Source: CAZKUN01 sp964555935 (GTDB taxonomy: Bacteria; Armatimonadota; Zipacnadia; Zipacnadales; VGFC01). From it: 41,904 bases of DNA. Below are positions 30,837-40,464 of the stretch, piece by piece. Positions within the stretch are counted from its first letter, which is position 1, and each line of letters starts with the position of its first letter. The stretch is from positions 1 through 41,904 of the forward strand of contig CAZKUN010000057.1 of assembly GCA_964555935.1 (NCBI GenBank), given 5' to 3'. The position numbers and the translations under genes were made by a program. A model generated the notes under the pieces. The model saw nothing but the letters and a program-made list of their open reading frames with translations, made no database searches and was not told the origin of the DNA.

Positions 30837-33107
30837 ATGATCGCGCTTCTTGCCGCACTCATCGCAACACCGGCGTCGGCCGCTCAGCTCTTCGACTTTG
30901 GCTCGGACAGCTCCGCCATCCGCGAGGGCTTTCAGCAAGTCCTGCCCGACACCATCTACACTGACGCCCAAGGCTATGGATGGGAAGGTGTCGATGGCCT
31001 GGAGGCCAGGGCGCGTGTTCTCGGCGATCCCGTTGAGAATACGAGTCGTGGCACGATGGACCCGCCGGCGATCTACACGAACGAGATCACCGAGGACTGC
31101 ATCACCTCGACGGAGCCCGCGAGCTTCCTCGCGAGCGTGCCCGCCGGGCCCCACACGGTCACTGTCATCTGCGGCACGAGCGAGAGCCAGCGTTACCAGT
31201 TCTACGATTTCACGTTGGCCATCGGCGAGACCGTCCAGGGCGTGCAGTTCGAGGGCGGCGAGCGCTTCATCTGGGTCACGCTGCCGGTTGAGATCGGCGA
31301 CGATGGCCTGCGCATCGATATCGATCCCGCGAGCCGGTGGGTGATCGCGGCAGTGATGGTCGCCGGCGAGATGGAGACCTCCGTCGTGCAAGACGTCATC
31401 GAACCCCTGCGGCACGAAGTCACGGTCGCCATCCCCGAGGAGTGGGAGAAGTGGGTTGAAGAGCCGCATGTCGACAGCCGCGCGTGGTTCCCCCTCCGCG
31501 AGAAGGATGTGAAGCGCGGCTACATGGTGTTTCGGCAGCACTATCTCGAGTGTGTCTTCCCCAACACTGTTCCACCCGAGCACGCTCTGGATCCCGAGCT
31601 TCGCGCGTTTGCTACGCTTGGCGAAGACGAGCCGCTGACATTCACCGTGCTGCCAACGGAGCGGCTGTCAGGCGTGACGGTCACCGCGAGTGACCTCAAG
31701 CTGGGCGATGCCGTCATCCCCGCCTCAGAGATCGACGTCCGGCACGTGCCGTATGTCCGATGCAAGCCAAACTACACGACGCGCTACATCTACCGAATGA
31801 ACCCGGACTACCTGGCGCATTTCGACTCGCTGGAATTGCCGCCGCGTGAGAACCACCGGTTCTGGCTGACCGTCAGCGTCCCCGAGGACGCGCAACCGGG
31901 CACATACGCGGGCACTGTCACGTTGGGCGCCGGGAACGCCCCGGACGCCGAGATTCCCGTTCAGTTCCGCGTTCTGCCGATCTCGCTCCAGGAGGACCCG
32001 GACAAGATCTACGGGATTTACTACCGCAGCCCGCTCGATAAAGCGGAGCGCGCGGCGGACGAGGTCAGCCGCGCTTACTTCGAGCGCAAGGCCGAGATGG
32101 AAGCCGCCGACATGGTCGCCCATGGTACGCGCAACATGGTGACGGGCGTCTGGAGCCGGGCGGCGGATGAGGACGGTAACTTCGACTTCCAGTACGATCT
32201 CCTCGCCAAGAAGATCGACCTGGCGCTTGAATACGACTTCACGCCGCCGTTCGTGGTGTCGTTCAACTGCCAGGAGATCTACCGCAAGTACGTGGAGGGG
32301 GGCTTGGGCAGCCACCTTCGCACGGTTGCGATCCCGCCGCCCGAGTACGCCGCCGAGGTCACTGCGGCGGTGACTGAGATCGAACGCGAGCGCCAGGAGC
32401 GCGGCTGGCCGGAGTTTCTTTACTACCCCATCGACGAGCCTGGCCGCTCCGCCGAGGCCGTCGAGTTCATGGTCATGACGCTCAAGGCCATCAAGCAGGT
32501 CCCTGGCGTCCGGACGTACGTCACGGCTGACCCGACGGTCGAGGCATTCCAGCCGATGCGTCCGTGGGTGAATGTCTGGTGCACGCAGCCCTTCGATCCG
32601 GATCGCGACACGGTGCTGGCCGACATGGAGGCGCGCGATGTCGAGTACTGGTGCTATCCGAACCACGTGAACGGCGAGAACGACCACACGCCCGTGACCG
32701 GCTCGCGCATGACGTATGGCTTTGGCTTCTGGCGCTCGGGGTTCAATACGCTCATCCCGTGGATCTACCAGTACAGCGTCGGCGATCCGTTCAACTACCT
32801 CGACGGCCGCATAAGCGACTTCTTCAACCGGTTTGAGCCCGACGGCACGCCGATCCCTGTCGCGATGTGGGAAGCGTACCGCGAGGGCTGGGATGACTAT
32901 CGGTACATCTACACTCTCACCCAGCTCATCGCGCAGGCCCGGGAGGACGGGAAGGCCGCTGAGGCCGACGCGGCTCAGGCCGACCTCGAGTACATCTGGA
33001 ACGCCATCGACGTGCAGCTCAAGTACAAGCATGACAACCTCTGGGGCCCAGAGGAGTTCGACGCGTATCGCTGGCTGATCGCGACGCACATCATGAAGCT
33101 GCAGTAG
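30837..33107 (+). CDS. Secreted DUF4091 glycoside hydrolase-like protein
   Basis: This 756-residue protein has a short signal (MIALLAALIATPASAA). An N-terminal malectin- or galactose-binding-like domain follows (FDFGSDSSAIREGFQQV to about residue 180), then a beta domain (about 190-385) and a C-terminal DUF4091 region. The last shows a TIM-barrel-like pattern with YYPIDEPG (Asp533, Glu534), VWCTQPFD, SGFNTLIPWIYQYSVGDPFN and the closing WEAYREGWDDYRYIYTL. DUF4091 proteins are putative glycoside hydrolases of unknown specificity, common in Armatimonadota, Planctomycetota and Lentisphaerae. Glu534 or a neighbour is a plausible catalytic acid. The strong GGAGGTGA site overlaps the preceding gene's end. 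Confidence 0.88.
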   Translation: MIALLAALIATPASAAQLFDFGSDSSAIREGFQQVLPDTIYTDAQGYGWEGVDGLEARARVLGDPVENTSRGTMDPPAIYTNEITEDCITSTEPASFLASVPAGPHTVTVICGTSESQRYQFYDFTLAIGETVQGVQFEGGERFIWVTLPVEIGDDGLRIDIDPASRWVIAAVMVAGEMETSVVQDVIEPLRHEVTVAIPEEWEKWVEEPHVDSRAWFPLREKDVKRGYMVFRQHYLECVFPNTVPPEHALDPELRAFATLGEDEPLTFTVLPTERLSGVTVTASDLKLGDAVIPASEIDVRHVPYVRCKPNYTTRYIYRMNPDYLAHFDSLELPPRENHRFWLTVSVPEDAQPGTYAGTVTLGAGNAPDAEIPVQFRVLPISLQEDPDKIYGIYYRSPLDKAERAADEVSRAYFERKAEMEAADMVAHGTRNMVTGVWSRAADEDGNFDFQYDLLAKKIDLALEYDFTPPFVVSFNCQEIYRKYVEGGLGSHLRTVAIPPPEYAAEVTAAVTEIERERQERGWPEFLYYPIDEPGRSAEAVEFMVMTLKAIKQVPGVRTYVTADPTVEAFQPMRPWVNVWCTQPFDPDRDTVLADMEARDVEYWCYPNHVNGENDHTPVTGSRMTYGFGFWRSGFNTLIPWIYQYSVGDPFNYLDGRISDFFNRFEPDGTPIPVAMWEAYREGWDDYRYIYTLTQLIAQAREDGKAAEADAAQADLEYIWNAIDVQLKYKHDNLWGPEEFDAYRWLIATHIMKLQ

Positions 33108-33125
33108 CCGCTGCCGCCGGTCTAA

Positions 33126-33166
33126 CGCCGAAGGTCTCGGTCGTTATCCGTCCGAGGCCCTCGGCG
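33126..33166 (+). terminator. Hairpin between the DUF4091 and clan-A hydrolase genes
   Basis: CGCCGA (33126-33131) pairs with TCGGCG (33161-33166), and inside it CTCGG pairs with CCGAG. The stem lacks a T tract, so it may attenuate or protect RNA ends and is not certain to terminate transcription. Confidence 0.35.
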
Positions 33167-33193
33167 AGAAACACGTCCGTTGAGGGAGCTTCT

Positions 33194-35278
33194 GTGATAC
33201 GCCGATCCCCCATCGTCCTTGTCACCGCCCTGGCGCTTTACGCCGGCAGTCTTGTCGTCGCCCAGACCTGCCTCTACTACCCGGTCAGCCAGTACGACTG
33301 GGTCAGCAAGCGTGGTTTCTACACTGTGGTGCAGGGCTGCGATGTTGCCGATGCGTCGGTCGCGCTGGGCGTGTCAGACGGTCTTGAATGGCGAGCGGTC
33401 GAATGGCAGGAGCCGCTTCGGCTCGGGCACGACTACACGATTCGGGCGGTGGTTGGTCCGGAATCGGCGGAGCTGTACGTCGACGGCGAGCTGGTCGGCG
33501 TGAGCGAGGGTAGATTCGCACCCTATGAGGCGCCTCTGCTGGGCGCGCTGCACGCGCCGTGGGGCAAAGACCTGGGCGACTACATCGTGAGCCAGGAGCT
33601 GGCCTGGTCCGAACTGGAGCGGGACGGCGAGGTGATTGCCTCCGTTCGCCGCGAGATGGACCGGGCTTCAGAAGCTCAGATGGCGCTGCGCGTCTTCAAT
33701 CCCCCGGCCCCGGTCGAGTTCGACATCCAGCCGATGCCGGGCGATACGATCACTGCCGAGGCAGTCGTCCGCCTGAATAGCTTCGACATGGTGGCCCTCG
33801 CACCGTACATCGACCGCTACGGTCAGCACATCGCCGCCGACTGGCCGGGCAAGGTGACGAGCGACCAGCAACTCATCGACGATGTCGCCGACGAGGCCAA
33901 GCGTCTGGCCAAGATGCCGCCGCCCGAGGGTTACGATGCCTACGGCGGATACACGAAATCCGGATGGACCTCGGAGGCGACGGGTTTCTTCCGCGTGGAG
34001 AAACGCGACGGAATGTGGTGGCTGATCACGCCCGTGGGCACCCCGTGCTTCTACCTGGGCATCTGCGCCGTTCCGGGAGCGAGCCAGAAGGGCACGCCGA
34101 CAACCGGGCGGGAGTTTATCTTCGAGGACTTGCCCCCAAAGACCGGCGCCTTCGCCGAGAGCTGGATGCAGGAAATGTGGGGCGGGTGGGACGGCAGCGA
34201 GTACGTCAGCTTCCGCATTGCGAACCTTGCCCGCAAGTACGGAGACGACTGGCGGGAGGCATCGACGCAGAACTGCTTCGATCGCATCCGGGCGTGGGGC
34301 TTTCATCAGGCCGGGAAGTGGAACCATCCGAAGCCTGTCGGCATGCCGCGCGTGCCCGTGCTTTGGGAGTGGGACACGCCGCGCGTGGCGGGGCACATGG
34401 ACCCGTGGAACGCCGAAGTAGTGGCAAGCCTCAAGTCCAAGCTTGAGCCGCAGATGATCGACCACCTTGACGACCCGATGATCCTCGGGTGGTCATTCCA
34501 GAATGAACTGGAGTACATCAAACCAGAAGAGATCGACGCGATCATGAAGCTCGGGCCGGATGTCCCGGCGAAGCGGGCGTTGGTGGATCACCTGGTCGAG
34601 ACCGTGTTTGATGGCTCGACGGAGGACGCCGCGGCGGGCTGGGATATCGAGGCCGATGCAATCTACGCGGCGCAACCGGAACTGACGGACGAGCAGACCG
34701 AGAGCTGCCGTCAGCACTACGAAGACGCCTACTACGCGATGCTCTACCGCGTGTTCAGAGAGATCGACCCCAACCACATGTACCTGGGCAACTGGGTGGC
34801 GTTTGAGTGGTGGGAGAACGAGATGGACTGGACGATCATGGCCCGGCATTGCGATCTGCTGGGCTACGACCGCTACGATCGAGAGTACGATAGCGATCGG
34901 ATTCAGAGGCTGCAAGGCCAGATCGACAAGCCGGTGATATGCGGTGAGTATGGCTTCGCGCTCTGGTATGAGGGCGCGCGCGGCTACGGCAGGTACGCGG
35001 ATAAGTACGCAACCAGCGACGCCGAGGCCGGCGAGTTCTACTACAACTGGATGAGAAACGCAGCAACCGACCCCATGTGTGTGGGGATGATGTGGTTCAT
35101 CTACGAGGACCAGGAGATCACCGGTCGCGGGCCTGGAAGCGGGCCGAAGGCCGTCTTGGGCCAAAACCTCGCCTTCGGCGCTGTTGACATCACGGATCGG
35201 CCGAGGTGGGAGATTGTCACGCGGATGCGGGAGATCAACCTGCAGGTCCACGACCTGCGGCTGGAGGCATCGAAGTAA
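33194..35278 (+). CDS. Secreted clan-A glycoside hydrolase (agarase-like)
   Basis: This 694-residue protein has a signal peptide (about 1-23) and a concanavalin-like N-terminal domain (about 24-150, including DYTIRAVVGPESAELYVDGE). A catalytic barrel starts around GFFRVEKRDGMWWLITPVGT (from 264), the motif seen in agarase-like GH families. The likely acid/base is Glu438 in GWSFQNELEY and the likely nucleophile Glu585 in PVICGEYGFALW, spaced as in clan GH-A. The start is GTG. It lies 86 bases after the DUF4091 gene. Substrate specificity is not predictable; the agarase resemblance does not prove agar as substrate. Confidence 0.82.
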   Translation: MIRRSPIVLVTALALYAGSLVVAQTCLYYPVSQYDWVSKRGFYTVVQGCDVADASVALGVSDGLEWRAVEWQEPLRLGHDYTIRAVVGPESAELYVDGELVGVSEGRFAPYEAPLLGALHAPWGKDLGDYIVSQELAWSELERDGEVIASVRREMDRASEAQMALRVFNPPAPVEFDIQPMPGDTITAEAVVRLNSFDMVALAPYIDRYGQHIAADWPGKVTSDQQLIDDVADEAKRLAKMPPPEGYDAYGGYTKSGWTSEATGFFRVEKRDGMWWLITPVGTPCFYLGICAVPGASQKGTPTTGREFIFEDLPPKTGAFAESWMQEMWGGWDGSEYVSFRIANLARKYGDDWREASTQNCFDRIRAWGFHQAGKWNHPKPVGMPRVPVLWEWDTPRVAGHMDPWNAEVVASLKSKLEPQMIDHLDDPMILGWSFQNELEYIKPEEIDAIMKLGPDVPAKRALVDHLVETVFDGSTEDAAAGWDIEADAIYAAQPELTDEQTESCRQHYEDAYYAMLYRVFREIDPNHMYLGNWVAFEWWENEMDWTIMARHCDLLGYDRYDREYDSDRIQRLQGQIDKPVICGEYGFALWYEGARGYGRYADKYATSDAEAGEFYYNWMRNAATDPMCVGMMWFIYEDQEITGRGPGSGPKAVLGQNLAFGAVDITDRPRWEIVTRMREINLQVHDLRLEASK

Positions 35279-35319
35279 TACACTGGTGCATGAATCGCAC
35301 CACCTGCGGAGGAACCAAG

Positions 35320-35829
35320 ATGGAAGCTATCAAGTGCATCATGACGCGCAGGTCGATCCGACAGTATACGGACGAGCCCGTTGAGGGTGAGGTGGTAGAG
35401 AAACTCCTACGCGCTGCAATGGCCGCGCCGTCAGCGGCGAATTGCCAGCCGTGGCAGTTCGTAGTCGTGAGAGATCAGGCAAAGCGCGAGGCGTTCGCGG
35501 GGTTTCACCCGTACGGGAAGATGCTGGCGAGCGCGCCGATTGGCATCCTCGTCTGCGGCGACACGGAGCTTGAGTTGGCCGACGGGTACTGGGTCCAGGA
35601 TTGCTCCGCGGCGACTGAGAACCTGCTGCTAGCGGCCCACGCGCTGGGCCTCGGCGCTGTTTGGCTGGGAATCACTCCGCGCGAGGATCGCACGGCCGAG
35701 ACGCGCGAGCTGTTCGGCTTGCCGGAGAATGTGATCCCGCTCGGGATGATGTCGATCGGCCATCCCGCCGAGGAGAAGGGGTCGGAGGACCGGTTCCAGC
35801 CGTCACGCGTGCATCACGATCAGTGGTGA
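35320..35829 (+). CDS. Nitroreductase family FMN-dependent oxidoreductase
   Basis: This 169-residue nitroreductase-like protein begins with the family FMN-binding motif MTRRSIRQYTDEPVE. Then come AAMAAPSAANCQPWQFVVVR, the dimer-interface region DCSAATENLLLAAHALGLGA and the closing VIPLGMMSIGHPAEEK. Members reduce flavins, quinones or nitro compounds using NAD(P)H as a homodimer. The ATG has GGAGGAA seven bases before it. It sits between two secreted hydrolase genes, 17 bases before the next start, so it is probably co-transcribed. Its role in glycan use is not evident. Confidence 0.92.
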   Translation: MEAIKCIMTRRSIRQYTDEPVEGEVVEKLLRAAMAAPSAANCQPWQFVVVRDQAKREAFAGFHPYGKMLASAPIGILVCGDTELELADGYWVQDCSAATENLLLAAHALGLGAVWLGITPREDRTAETRELFGLPENVIPLGMMSIGHPAEEKGSEDRFQPSRVHHDQW

Positions 35830-35846
35830 AGACTTCGGAGGCTCGC

Positions 35847-38800
35847 ATGCACTCGGTCGCGGCACTGCTCGCGCTGCTGCCCATCACGCCCGCTCTCGCG
35901 GCGCCATCATCGTCGATCGATCTTGGCGGCACGTGGAAGAGCATCGCTCTCCAGGAGCCGAGCTTTCCGCCCGCTGACGCGCCGGGATGGGCTGAGGTGC
36001 AGATCCCTAAGCCTGTCAACGCCGCGCCGTGGGTCTGCCAGCGGCGGGAGTTCGAGATCCCCTTCGAGTTGCGGGGGCAGCGGCTCTACCTGCGCTTCAC
36101 GGGCGTCAAGTACACGGCCCGCGTGCGGTGCAACGGCAAGATCGTCGGCGAGCATGCCGGTGGCTACGAGCCCTTTGAGTGCGATATCACGCCGGTTGCG
36201 AAGGTCGGTGGCACGAACACGGTTGAGGTCCTCTGCGGAAGCTGGAAACAACTCACTAGCGACCCCGGCGTCGACGTGCCACTTGGCCGCGATGGCATCG
36301 AGAGCCAGGGCGACTGGGTTCTGTATCCGATCGGATCCCACGTGCAGAGCATGGGCATCTGGGACCCGGTCACGCTCGAGGCGCGTCCGGACGTGTATGT
36401 CGAGGATGTCTACGTCGCGACGTCCTTCCGCAAGAAGCTCATCACCGTCGAAACGACCATCCGGAACGTGTCGCGCCAGCCCGCGGAGATCTCGCTGGCC
36501 CAGCATGTCGAGCGCGACGGCGAGGAACTGAAGCAGCTCGGCGAAACGGTCGGGCATGTTGAGCCCTTTGGGACGCTGACGCTGACTCAGCAGTCTCGCT
36601 GGACCGACCCGCCTCTCTGGTGGCCGGACGATCCGCAGTTGCTTCACGTGAAGAGCGCGCTCGCGATCGGCGGCCGGACGGCCGACGCGCACAGCCAACG
36701 GTTCGGCTTTCGCGAGATGTGGGCGAAGGGTCCGATGTTTGTCCTCAACGGCGTCCCGCTGCACATCCGCGGCAACTCGTGCCACCCGCTCGGGTACGCT
36801 CGCGAGGACGCTGAGCGCACGTATGAGATCTGCCGGCAGGGCAACATCAACGCCTTCAGGCTTCACGCCCAGCCATGGAGCCAGGCGTGGTACGATGTCG
36901 CGGATGAGCAGGGAATGCTCATCATGCACGAGACTGCCGTGTGGTGCTACGCGCGCTCGTATGCTCTCGCGAATCCCGTCTTCTGGGGCAACTTCTCCGA
37001 CCACATCCGAGCGCAAATCAAGCGCCACCGCTCCCGTCCGAGCGTCTTCTCATGGAGCCTTGAGAACGAGATCCTGCACGTCGGTGGCAACCGCGTCCCC
37101 GAATGTGAAGACCGACTGGCTGACCTGGCAGACGTCGCCCGCGAAGTCGACCCCACGCGTCTGATCAACTACGACGGCGACGCCGATCCCAACGGCGCGG
37201 CCGACATCATCAACCTGCACTACGCTCACAACTTCCCGAACAACCGGCTCTGGCCAAACGACTGCTACTGGCTCGATTCGAAGCGCGTCGTCGAGGGCTG
37301 GCCGCGCAAGCCGTGGCGATGGTCGCGCAAGAAGCCGCTCTACATTGGCGAGTACCTCTGGAGCCCGTCGAGCACGCCCGACAAGTACACGATGCTGTAT
37401 GGCGATGAGGCCTACGAGGACGTGAACTGGTACCGTCGGGCCGCCAAGGGACAGGCGTGGCGCTACCAGATCGAGGCGTACCGCGCGCAGGGGATGTCGG
37501 GCGGGTGCCCGTGGAACATCTTCGAAGGTGGGAAGATGGATCCCGAGCAGAACCCGATGTACTGGAACTGCACGCTGGCGTATCGGCCCCAGTGCGCTCT
37601 GGTGAATGAGTGGAACAGCACGTTCTACTCCGGCGCTGAAGTCGATCGCACGGTCACGTTCATCAACGATGTCTTGCGCCCGGCCGAACTCCGCGCCGAG
37701 GTCTCGTGCTCGCTCGACGGCGTGGTCACGTTCCGGACGGGGATGGACCTCGAGATGAAACCGGCCGAGATTGTGCGCAAGGTAGTCTCAGTAGGAGTGC
37801 CCCAAGTCGCTGAGCGCGCAGCGTTTGAGATGGTCTTCACGCTATCTGAGAACGGGACGGAGATCTTCCGCGAGTCGCGCTCGTGTTGGGCCATGCCGGG
37901 CGCGCCGGCGCCGGTGAGCGATGCGTCGCTTCTGGCGATCTACGATCCTAACGGGAGCGTGGATGAACTGCTGGCGGAGGCGGGAATCGCGAACACGGCC
38001 ATCACTGATCTGTCGGCCATTCCGGCTGGCGCTCGTTGCCTCCTCATCGGCGAGAACGCTCTCAAGCCCACGCGGCAGGCTTCCGCCGTCGTCGGCGCGG
38101 GGGGCGAGGAGTCAGCGCTGGCGACGTTCGCGCGCTCGGGCGGGCGCGTTATCATCCTGGCGCAGGAGCACTTGCCGGCCCAGTTGCCTGCCACGCTCAT
38201 GCCGGATGGCAGCACGATCGCGTTTGTGCGTCGTGCGGATCACCCCGTCACCGAGGGTTGCGCGGCCGATGATTTCGCGCTCTGGGCGCCCGATCACATC
38301 GTCAGCTACCGTGATATCGAGCGCCCGTCGCGCGCGGGGGCGCGGGTGATCGTCGACGCGGGCGGGGCCGCCGGCATGGAGCGCGCGTTGCTGCTGGAGG
38401 TCGATGCTGGGAAGGGCAGCTACGTCTTCTGCCAGCTCGCGCTGGCCGAAAAAAGCGCATCCGAGCCCATCGCCCGCCAGACGCTGCATCGCTTGATCGC
38501 CGACGGCCTGGGCACGGGACCTGCCGCGCGCAAGCCACTCATCGTGATGGAAGAAGGCGACGCGGCCCGCAACGCGCTAACAGCCCTTGGCGTGGATGCC
38601 GTTGCCTATGGAGACCTCGCGCCCGACGCCGCCCACGCGTCTGGGATTCTTGTCGATGGCGATGACGCTCGAGCGTCCGCGGATGACCTGAGCGAGTTCG
38701 CAGCGGCTGGGGGAACGGTCTGGCTGCACGGCCCGAGCCAAGACTTCCTCAGCGCGATGGGGCTCGCGTGGGACGGAGCCTCATGGGACGAGAGCGGCGC

Positions 38801-39950
38801 GACCGACGTCCAGGCCCTGCGCGCCTCGCCGTTGGCGTCGGGCCTGCGAAACGAGGATCTCTACTGGCTCGCGGATGTCCGTCCGAAGCGACACGCGAAC
38901 TGGTCGCTGACGCCTGGCATTGCGAACCACGTGTTGCGGCCCAGTCTCGCGGGGGATGTCACGGACGTCCCCGTTTCCGCCTTCGACATTCCCGATGGCC
39001 GGCTGATCGACGAGGGGATCTGGCTCTACCGGAATGGCGCGATCTCAGCGCCGATCAGCATTGCGGCCGACGGGACTTACGTCATTGGGGTGACGGCGGG
39101 CGGTCCGGGCATGGGTGGCGTGTACCCCGCATACCTCGTGCATGTCGATGACCAGCTCGTTGGCGGGTTCCAGGCATTGCAGAGCGACCCTCTGCTCCAC
39201 ACGGTGGTCGGCCAGCTAACCGCCGGCGACCACGTGCTGAAGATCAGCTTCACAAACGACGCCTCCAATCCGCCGGATGAGGATCGCAATGGGCTGATTG
39301 CCGGGGCGAGCTTTGCCGCGGCGAAGCCCCTGCCGGAGGGGGCCGTCGCCTTGACTGATCCCCCGATTCTGGTCGAGGTCTCTCGCGGGGAAGGGCGATA
39401 CCTCATCGATGGCATCAATTGGCCGGCAACGGGACTCAACGCGATGAGATCATCGCGGCTCGTCGCGACGCTCGCCACGAACCTTGGCATCGCCACCCGC
39501 GCCGTCGCCTCGGGCACGCCGATCTCGCTTGCCGACTGGACACTCGACCCCGAGGCCGTCCACGTGCGACATGAGCCCGACGGGGGCCTGTATTTCGGCG
39601 ACACGGCGTGGGCCGAGGGCATGGTGCGATTTGCTGAGGCGGGCGCGTATTCGCTCGCGTTTGAGGCGCGTGGGCCGCAGGCGAGCGGCGAGTACCCCGA
39701 GGTGCTGGTTGAGATTGACGGCGAGGCTCTCGAACCGCAGCACCTCATCAGCGAGGGCTGGCATGAGGTGGTGTTCCGAATCGATCTTGATGCCGGACGC
39801 CATACCATCCGCGTCCACTTCACGAACGATATCTACGACCAAGCCCTGCATCTGGACAGGAATCTGTGGATCCGCAAACTGACGGCAGCGCTGGATGAGA
39901 GAGGGGATGTTGAGGATGAGTTCCTCGATCTGGGTGTGGAGGGCGGCTAG
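35847..39950 (+). CDS. Large secreted GH2-family glycoside hydrolase with accessory modules
   Basis: This 1367-residue protein has a signal peptide (about 1-19), then the GH2 sugar-binding domain (SIDLGGTWKSI to about 170), an immunoglobulin-like domain (about 180-280) and a TIM barrel (about 290-590). The catalytic acid/base is Glu408 (SWSLENEIL) and the nucleophile Glu502 (LYIGEYLW). Further on are two glutamine-amidotransferase-like beta-galactosidase modules (from about 693 and 895) and two carbohydrate-binding-like domains (about 1050-1165 and 1240-1350, each with a V-x-V/I-D-G/D-x-x-L core). The start was set at the ATG with GGAGG just upstream; the frame is open earlier but overlaps the nitroreductase. 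Length is well above a plain GH2 enzyme. The substrate is probably a plant or microbial beta-linked glycan. Confidence 0.88.
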   Translation: MHSVAALLALLPITPALAAPSSSIDLGGTWKSIALQEPSFPPADAPGWAEVQIPKPVNAAPWVCQRREFEIPFELRGQRLYLRFTGVKYTARVRCNGKIVGEHAGGYEPFECDITPVAKVGGTNTVEVLCGSWKQLTSDPGVDVPLGRDGIESQGDWVLYPIGSHVQSMGIWDPVTLEARPDVYVEDVYVATSFRKKLITVETTIRNVSRQPAEISLAQHVERDGEELKQLGETVGHVEPFGTLTLTQQSRWTDPPLWWPDDPQLLHVKSALAIGGRTADAHSQRFGFREMWAKGPMFVLNGVPLHIRGNSCHPLGYAREDAERTYEICRQGNINAFRLHAQPWSQAWYDVADEQGMLIMHETAVWCYARSYALANPVFWGNFSDHIRAQIKRHRSRPSVFSWSLENEILHVGGNRVPECEDRLADLADVAREVDPTRLINYDGDADPNGAADIINLHYAHNFPNNRLWPNDCYWLDSKRVVEGWPRKPWRWSRKKPLYIGEYLWSPSSTPDKYTMLYGDEAYEDVNWYRRAAKGQAWRYQIEAYRAQGMSGGCPWNIFEGGKMDPEQNPMYWNCTLAYRPQCALVNEWNSTFYSGAEVDRTVTFINDVLRPAELRAEVSCSLDGVVTFRTGMDLEMKPAEIVRKVVSVGVPQVAERAAFEMVFTLSENGTEIFRESRSCWAMPGAPAPVSDASLLAIYDPNGSVDELLAEAGIANTAITDLSAIPAGARCLLIGENALKPTRQASAVVGAGGEESALATFARSGGRVIILAQEHLPAQLPATLMPDGSTIAFVRRADHPVTEGCAADDFALWAPDHIVSYRDIERPSRAGARVIVDAGGAAGMERALLLEVDAGKGSYVFCQLALAEKSASEPIARQTLHRLIADGLGTGPAARKPLIVMEEGDAARNALTALGVDAVAYGDLAPDAAHASGILVDGDDARASADDLSEFAAAGGTVWLHGPSQDFLSAMGLAWDGASWDESGATDVQALRASPLASGLRNEDLYWLADVRPKRHANWSLTPGIANHVLRPSLAGDVTDVPVSAFDIPDGRLIDEGIWLYRNGAISAPISIAADGTYVIGVTAGGPGMGGVYPAYLVHVDDQLVGGFQALQSDPLLHTVVGQLTAGDHVLKISFTNDASNPPDEDRNGLIAGASFAAAKPLPEGAVALTDPPILVEVSRGEGRYLIDGINWPATGLNAMRSSRLVATLATNLGIATRAVASGTPISLADWTLDPEAVHVRHEPDGGLYFGDTAWAEGMVRFAEAGAYSLAFEARGPQASGEYPEVLVEIDGEALEPQHLISEGWHEVVFRIDLDAGRHTIRVHFTNDIYDQALHLDRNLWIRKLTAALDERGDVEDEFLDLGVEGG

Positions 39951-40464
39951 CGCCTTACCGTGGTTGGCGCCCTTGGGCAAGACCAGACGATCGTTGGTGT
40001 GGGCGGCCGCAATCCTGTTCGCCGCATGGACTGGCGCCGCGAAGCAGACGCGCACCCTCGCCGGCGGCCACTTGCCCGGCGTCGTGGATGCGTATTTTCA
40101 CGAAGATCCAGACACGGCGCTGATCCTGAATGGGCTCCACGAAGCGCCGGAGTTTCGCGACACGCTCGGATGGTGGACGGGCCCGTGGTGCGCGAAGATT
40201 CCCTTCTGGCGACCGATCCCCTCCATGGTGTTCTGGACTGAACTGCAAGCGTTCGGGCACGACTTCCGATGGTGGGGCGTGGTCTCAATTGTGTTCACCT
40301 GCGCCTTCGCTGCCGCCATGATGTGGGGGTTCGAGCCGCTTTTTGGCGCGCACGGCGCCGCTGCGGTCGTCTTCATGATTTTCGCAAGTCTCTGGGTCCC
40401 TTGGCACCCCCCCCCGCGCCGCTCAGGGACGTATTATCCCACTGGAAGCACCAGGTCGATCTGA
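39916..40464 (+). CDS. GT-C-like membrane protein, N-terminal fragment (frameshifted copy 1)
   Basis: This frame encodes the N-terminal part of a polytopic membrane protein: a basic start, a first helix (RSLVWAAAILFAAWTGA), an acidic loop (HEDPDTALILNG), then PFWRPIPSMVFWTELQAFGH and further helices. The FWRP-loop pattern recalls PMT/TMTC-type GT-C glycosyltransferases, which use polyprenyl-linked sugars. At a run of nine C (40407-40415) the frame breaks into WHPPPRRSGTYYPTG, while the family-like continuation (HWKHQVDLM, ATKETGFTLLALLP) lies in another frame. One missing C would restore it. The gene overlaps the end of the GH2 gene by 35 bases. Confidence 0.7.
   Translation: MSSSIWVWRAASALPWLAPLGKTRRSLVWAAAILFAAWTGAAKQTRTLAGGHLPGVVDAYFHEDPDTALILNGLHEAPEFRDTLGWWTGPWCAKIPFWRPIPSMVFWTELQAFGHDFRWWGVVSIVFTCAFAAAMMWGFEPLFGAHGAAAVVFMIFASLWVPWHPPPRRSGTYYPTGSTRSI
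40407..40415 (+). repeat. C9 homopolymer at the frameshift point
   Basis: Nine consecutive C bases coincide with the point where the membrane-protein reading frame shifts. A tenth C would join both frames. Such runs are prone to sequencing error and to biological slippage. Confidence 0.9.
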
